Below, piece by piece: positions 32,405 to 35,823 of a stretch of DNA of 35,823 nt (its first letter is position 1; every line of letters starts with the position of its first letter). The notes beneath the pieces were generated by a model, which saw nothing but the letters and a program-made list of their open reading frames with translations, had not been told where the DNA came from and did not search any database. A program made the translations under genes and the position numbers. Origin of the DNA: Gammaproteobacteria bacterium (GTDB lineage: Bacteria; Pseudomonadota; Gammaproteobacteria; Xanthomonadales; Wenzhouxiangellaceae); contig JAAAPE010000096.1 of assembly GCA_009908385.1 (NCBI GenBank), forward strand, positions 1-35,823, written 5' to 3'.

Positions 32405-32494
32405 TGGCGGAGAGGGAGGGATTCGAACCCTCGAAGGGCATCAACCCTTGCCGGTTTTCAAGACCGGTGCATTCAACCGCTCTGCCACCTCTCC
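32405..32494 (-). tRNA. tRNA-Ser (anticodon TGA)
   Basis: A 90-nt class II tRNA with encoded CCA. The acceptor stem is GGAGAGG/CCTCTCC, the anticodon arm CCGGT-CTTGAAA-ACCGG carries TGA (reads UCA), a long variable arm AAGGGTTGATGCCCTT follows, and the T loop is GGTTCGAATCC. Confidence 0.97.
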
Positions 32495-32562
32495 GTTCTG
32501 AAGGCTGAATTGTAAACGCTTCGCCGCTTGCGAACACGAGGTCCGCACAAGCGCCGGCAATG

Positions 32563-32589
32563 AAAAACCCCGCTCGGGGCGGGGTTTTT
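32563..32589 (-). terminator. Terminator of tRNA-Ser(GGA)
   Basis: CCCCGC pairs with GCGGGG around TCGGG and is flanked by A5 and T5, so it can act on both strands. It lies immediately past the tRNA 3' end. Confidence 0.9.
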
Positions 32590-32595
32590 CTGATG

Positions 32596-32687
<92 letters not shown>

Positions 32688-32829
32688 GTAAAACTCTTTA
32701 AATCATATCTACCGGCTCCGCAGCCCCACGCGGCGACGAGGGCGAGCCTCATGAACCAATCGTGCGACCGGAGCGGTTTTCAGACCGCGTCAGCGGGCTG
32801 AAAGAAGTGCCGGCCGCATTCCCCGGCAG

Positions 32830-32859
32830 GAGCCCGTTCGACCGCTCCGGCACCTCTCC
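32830..32859 (-). pseudogene. 5' fragment of tRNA-Ser(GGA) with duplicated upstream region
   Basis: These 30 bases match nucleotides 1-30 of tRNA-Ser(GGA), offset by 172 bp. The similarity continues into about 35 bp of the upstream region with several substitutions, including a copy of TATGAT. The anticodon, variable and T arms are missing. About 140 bp between the two copies contain no recognisable gene. Confidence 0.85.
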
Positions 32860-32861
32860 GT

Positions 32862-33399
32862 AGAACCTTTTAATCATATCGACCAGTTCCGCAACCCGGG
32901 CACGCCACAGCGGAAGCCGTTGCGCCGGTCCGAAACCAAACCGCCATTATACTCGAACGCACGAGGCTGACCAAACCGATCCGGCCTCGAAACCGAACGC
33001 CGTACCATCGCATCATCACGGCCTGACGCCGGTGCTTCACCACGGGTGTCGTTCGCCGTCATTGTCTGATGGGCGAAAACCGCGGCCACTCGCGAACATG
33101 AGCAGTGAATCACATTTCCGTGTCGCCAGGGCGGGCCTCGTCACGAAGGGCCTGCCGGGGCACGCGTCTTGATTGCATACTGGGTAGTCGAAACCGTGAA
33201 CGCGCCCGATTCATGTCAGATCACTCGATTGACGCTCGACCGCCCCTGGGATACGTTTTCTCGTGACTTCAGGCGGTTGCCCGAGTTTCATGACCGCCGA
33301 TCTCGGATCGATTCTTCCTGCACACGACCACTGCGCCGTGCAACCGGAAGCCGGATTCAGGACCTCGACACGTAACGGGCCAGACCAAGGGGAGAATTC
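32862..33399. other. Noncoding stretch upstream of the MSHA operon
   Basis: About 540 bp without a convincing gene. A 79-codon minus-strand frame (33113-32874) has no ribosome-binding site or recognisable motif and I do not call it. A hairpin (GGCGGGCC with GGCCTGCC, one G-U pair, 33130-33156) of unknown role and the promoter at 33229 are the only structures seen. Confidence 0.6.
33229..33257 (+). promoter_or_regulatory. Probable promoter of the MSHA operon
   Basis: TTGACG (-35) and TACGTT (-10) with a 17-bp spacer; the predicted start is near 33264, leaving a leader of about 135 nt. Confidence 0.45.
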
Positions 33400-34323
33400 T
33401 TGAAACTGTTTCGCAAGGGAAGCCGAAGCCAGAACGTCACGGGTCTGCACCTGACTCCGCGCGTGCTGGCCGCCGCGACGATCGACCAGCAACGCGGGCG
33501 ACGACCCCGCCTCCTGGCCGCTCGATGCATCGCCGTGTCCGGCAGCGATGACCCGGCCGATGCCCTCGCGGCCGCCCTGCCCGCACGCGACGCCTCGGTC
33601 AATCTGGTCATGGCCGAAGGCCAGTACGAGCTCTTGCTGGTGGAAGCACCGCGAGTCGAGCCCTCCGAGCTTCGCGCAGCCGTGCGCTGGAAGGTCCGCA
33701 ACCTGATCGACTTCCACATCGACGATGCCGTCATCGACGTCTTCGAGATTCCGGGACAGAACAACCGGCCCCAGGGCCAGGCGATGATGTACGCCGTCGC
33801 CGCCCGGGCCCGCGAAGTCCGCGACTACGTCGACCTGGTCGAGGGTGCGGATCTAGGCCTCCGGGTCATCGACATCACCGAAATGGCAATGCGGAACCTG
33901 GCGTCTCGACTCGAAGAGGACGTGCGCGGCGTCGCCATGCTCTACTTCGACGAAGATCACGGCGTCATCAGCGTCACGCGCCAGGGCAGCCTCTATCTCA
34001 GCCGTCGCCTGGCGACGGGGACGGCCCAGCTGCTCGAGGACGCCGAAAACTCCTACGACCAGGTCGCCCTGGAAGTGCAGCGATCCCTCGACTACTACGA
34101 CAGCCACTTCGGCCAGCCTCCCGTGGCGGCGTTGTCCGTCTTGCCGGGTTTCGCGGCCCATGAAGGGCTGGTGCAGTCGCTCGGGGATTCCCTGAGCATT
34201 CCGGTGGCCGGCTACGAGCCCGAAGCCGTGGTCGCCATCGAGACGGAGCTGCCCGACGAACACCTCGGCGAGCTGCTGATCGCGCTCGGCGGGGCGTTGC
34301 GCCAGGAGGAGATCAGCCTGTGA
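33400..34323 (+). CDS. mshI: MSHA/type IV pilus assembly protein, PilM-like (MshI)
   Basis: A 307-residue actin-like (PilM-type) cytoplasmic ATPase homologue. It begins MKLFRKGSRSQNVTGLHL and shows the LVEAPRVEPSELRAAVRWKVRNLI block typical of MshI. It uses a TTG start, supported by GGGGAG six bases upstream and by the family N-terminus; no ATG is nearby. It should link the cytoplasmic assembly machinery to the inner-membrane PilN/MshJ-like proteins. Its stop overlaps the next start (GTGA). Confidence 0.85.
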   Translation: MKLFRKGSRSQNVTGLHLTPRVLAAATIDQQRGRRPRLLAARCIAVSGSDDPADALAAALPARDASVNLVMAEGQYELLLVEAPRVEPSELRAAVRWKVRNLIDFHIDDAVIDVFEIPGQNNRPQGQAMMYAVAARAREVRDYVDLVEGADLGLRVIDITEMAMRNLASRLEEDVRGVAMLYFDEDHGVISVTRQGSLYLSRRLATGTAQLLEDAENSYDQVALEVQRSLDYYDSHFGQPPVAALSVLPGFAAHEGLVQSLGDSLSIPVAGYEPEAVVAIETELPDEHLGELLIALGGALRQEEISL

Positions 34324-34925
34324 ACCAGCAGATCAACCTCTACCAACCGATCTTCCGCAAGGAGAAGATCGTCTTTTCCGCGCAGACCATTACCTGGCTT
34401 TCGCTGGGCCTGATCGTGCTGCTGGTGCTCTGGTCCGCCCTGATCGGTCAGCGGATATCCGGCCTGGAATCTGAACTGGAGCGACAGCAGCAGGCCGAGC
34501 AACGGGCCGTTCGACAGGTTGCCGAACTGCAATCGAGCATGCCTCCCGACGAGCCGGACGCCGCCCTCGTGGCCCGGGTGGAGAACCTCAGGGAGCGAAG
34601 GGACGGTCTTCGGGAAAGCCTGGCTGCGCTGGAACGCAGAATGCCGGCGGCCGAGCTCGACCTGCTGGCGCGGCTCGACGCGCTGGCTTCGCAGGTGCCC
34701 GCCGGCCTCTGGCTGACCGAGCTTTACATGGCCGACCAGGGCGAGACGCTCACCGCCGAGGGCGAGGCGCTGGAAGCGCGACTGGTACCCGTCTGGCTGG
34801 CCGGCCTGTCGCGAATCGAGACGTTCTCCGGCCTGGGATTTCGCCAGGTACAGCTGACCCGTCGGGGCGAAGGGAAACCCGGCATCCGCTTCACGATCTC
34901 GACCACCGCGAGGGATGAGGGATGA
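34320..34925 (+). CDS. MSHA biogenesis protein, PilN-like
   Basis: A 201-residue bitopic membrane protein with the diagnostic N-terminal MNQQINLYQPIFRKE motif that binds PilM-type partners. A membrane helix lies at about residues 24-42, a coiled coil at about 45-110, and a PilN ferredoxin-like domain at the C-terminus. The start is GTG, overlapping the previous stop; its own stop overlaps the next start (ATGA). The tight overlaps indicate a coupled assembly operon. Confidence 0.88.
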   Translation: MNQQINLYQPIFRKEKIVFSAQTITWLSLGLIVLLVLWSALIGQRISGLESELERQQQAEQRAVRQVAELQSSMPPDEPDAALVARVENLRERRDGLRESLAALERRMPAAELDLLARLDALASQVPAGLWLTELYMADQGETLTAEGEALEARLVPVWLAGLSRIETFSGLGFRQVQLTRRGEGKPGIRFTISTTARDEG

Positions 34926-35575
34926 CCCTACGAGCCCGCATCGAACGAATCGCCGAGCGCGTCAACGGCCTGAGCCTGCGCGAGCGCGCCTTGCTGATGC
35001 TGGCCGTATTCGCCGTCATCGTGCTCGTGTGGGACTTCTCCACGATGCAGCCGCTGGGCCAGCGCCAGGAAACCGCCAGGACCGAGCTGGAGAACGTCCG
35101 CCAGCGTGTTTCGGAGCTGACGCAGAATCTCCGCGATCTCGCCGGCGAGCGCGGCCGCGACCCGAATCGCCAGCTGCAGAACGAGCTTGACACCCTGCAG
35201 CAGGAGATCGACCGCCTCGAATCCCGGCTGGCCGAGCGGCACGGGGGCATCGCCACGTCCCGGGAATCGGTATCGGTGCTGGCCGGACTCCTGGCGCGAC
35301 AGGCCGGCGTCGAGCTCGTGGAACTGGAAAACCTGCCGCCTGGCCGTCTGGAAGGCGCCTCGGGAAATCCCGTACCCGGCCTGTTCGTCCACCGGGTCCG
35401 GCTGCTCATCGAGAGCGATTTCGAAGGCATCCGCCGCTACCTCGAGCGCACCGCCGAACTGCCGCGTGGCGTATTCTGGGAGTCGCTTCGCCTGGAAGTC
35501 GATGAATGGCCGACCAACCGGGTGGAACTGATGCTCTACAGCGTCACCCTCGACGACCGCTGGCTGGGAGTCTGA
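34922..35575 (+). CDS. mshJ: MSHA biogenesis protein MshJ (PilO-like)
   Basis: A 217-residue bitopic membrane protein. A short cytoplasmic start (LRARIERIAERVNGLSLRER) precedes a membrane helix (about 23-38), a long coiled coil (about 42-112) and a C-terminal periplasmic domain with the GLFVHRVRLLIESDFEGIRRYLE segment of PilO/GspM-like folds. It partners the PilN-like protein in the inner-membrane platform. Confidence 0.85.
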   Translation: MTLRARIERIAERVNGLSLRERALLMLAVFAVIVLVWDFSTMQPLGQRQETARTELENVRQRVSELTQNLRDLAGERGRDPNRQLQNELDTLQQEIDRLESRLAERHGGIATSRESVSVLAGLLARQAGVELVELENLPPGRLEGASGNPVPGLFVHRVRLLIESDFEGIRRYLERTAELPRGVFWESLRLEVDEWPTNRVELMLYSVTLDDRWLGV

Positions 35576-35577
35576 CC

Positions 35578-35823
35578 ATGCGAACGATCTCCATTCTGCT
35601 GCTTCTCGCCCTGGCCGGCCCCGCGCTCGCGCGCGAGGACGTGCGTGATCCCACGCGCCCTCCCACGCCGGCCGAAGTCGCCGCCTGGTTCGGCAACGGG
35701 GCCGAACAGAGGGAGCGCGCACCGTTTCGCCTTCAGTCGATCCTGCTGGCCCCGGAACGGCGGATCGCCATCATCGACGGACAGCGCCTGCGCGTGGGAG
35801 ACCGCCTCGACAACGCCGAAGTC
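35578..35823 (+). CDS. mshK: MSHA biogenesis protein MshK (3' partial)
   Basis: The first 82 codons only. A signal peptide (residues 1-18, ending ALA) is followed by the DPTRPPTPAE motif shared by MshK and PilP proteins and then FRLQSILLAPERRIAIIDG and GQRLRVGD, the start of a small beta domain. It starts 2 bp after mshJ. MshK normally precedes the secretin gene mshL, which would lie beyond the window. Confidence 0.85.
   Translation, partial: MRTISILLLLALAGPALAREDVRDPTRPPTPAEVAAWFGNGAEQRERAPFRLQSILLAPERRIAIIDGQRLRVGDRLDNAEV

Noticed and set aside
32874-33113. A 79-codon minus-strand gene upstream of the MSHA operon
   Set aside because: No ribosome-binding site, no recognisable motif and low-complexity composition.

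Overview
The window is GC-rich (roughly two thirds G+C by eye), densely coded chromosomal DNA from a gammaproteobacterium. The evidence is gene content and order: miaB-phoH-ybeY-corC, rpsF-rpsR-rplI with dnaB-alr, dnaX-ybaB-recR, cydDC, sbcB, an MSHA pilus operon and a 'proteobacterial dedicated sortase' locus, which is typical of marine species. I favour a halophilic or marine Chromatiales/Xanthomonadales-like lineage, but no rRNA is present to settle this. No prophage, CRISPR array or transposase gene was seen.

Layout. 1-2381: the end of cydD and all of cydC. 2357-4801: a DUF4105 membrane protein and an alpha/beta hydrolase-OsmC fusion. 8486-4798 (minus): miaB-phoH-ybeY-corC, for tRNA thiomethylation, RNA processing and ion/envelope homeostasis. 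8553-8820: a nested palindromic, MITE-like element lying between miaB and alr; it supplies the last codons and stop of alr. 12678-8795 (minus): rpsF-rpsR-rplI, then dnaB-alr. 12921-14900: mgtE, then a convergent methyltransferase. 15036-15411: tRNA-Ser(GCT) preceded by an exact copy of its own 5' half. 16771-15525 (minus): a degenerate GGDEF-EAL gene frameshifted by a 14-bp tandem duplication. 18356-16973 (minus): lipA and a small unknown gene.

18649-24019 is the dedicated sortase locus. A class-GN sortase and its VIT-vWA substrate are read leftward; a response regulator and histidine kinase are read rightward from a shared control region that holds a direct repeat. 26632-24004 (minus) is a four-gene run: msrA, histidine phosphatase, SDR, lytic transglycosylase. 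26788-28215 is sbcB, followed by a sharply AT-rich island with several DnaA boxes. 28532-31896 holds a small unknown gene, a ComEA-like protein and dnaX-ybaB-recR. 32039-32859 is an RNA cluster: the 4.5S SRP RNA, tRNA-Ser(TGA), tRNA-Ser(GGA) and two partial tRNA-Ser copies. From 33400 an MSHA pilus assembly operon (PilM-, PilN-, MshJ- and MshK-like) runs off the right edge.

The features most worth following up are the nested palindrome rewriting the alr end, the three partial tRNA-Ser copies beside three intact tRNA-Ser genes, the frame-breaking 14-bp duplication in the EAL gene, the compact sortase system with a non-standard sorting motif, and the AT-rich DnaA-box island.
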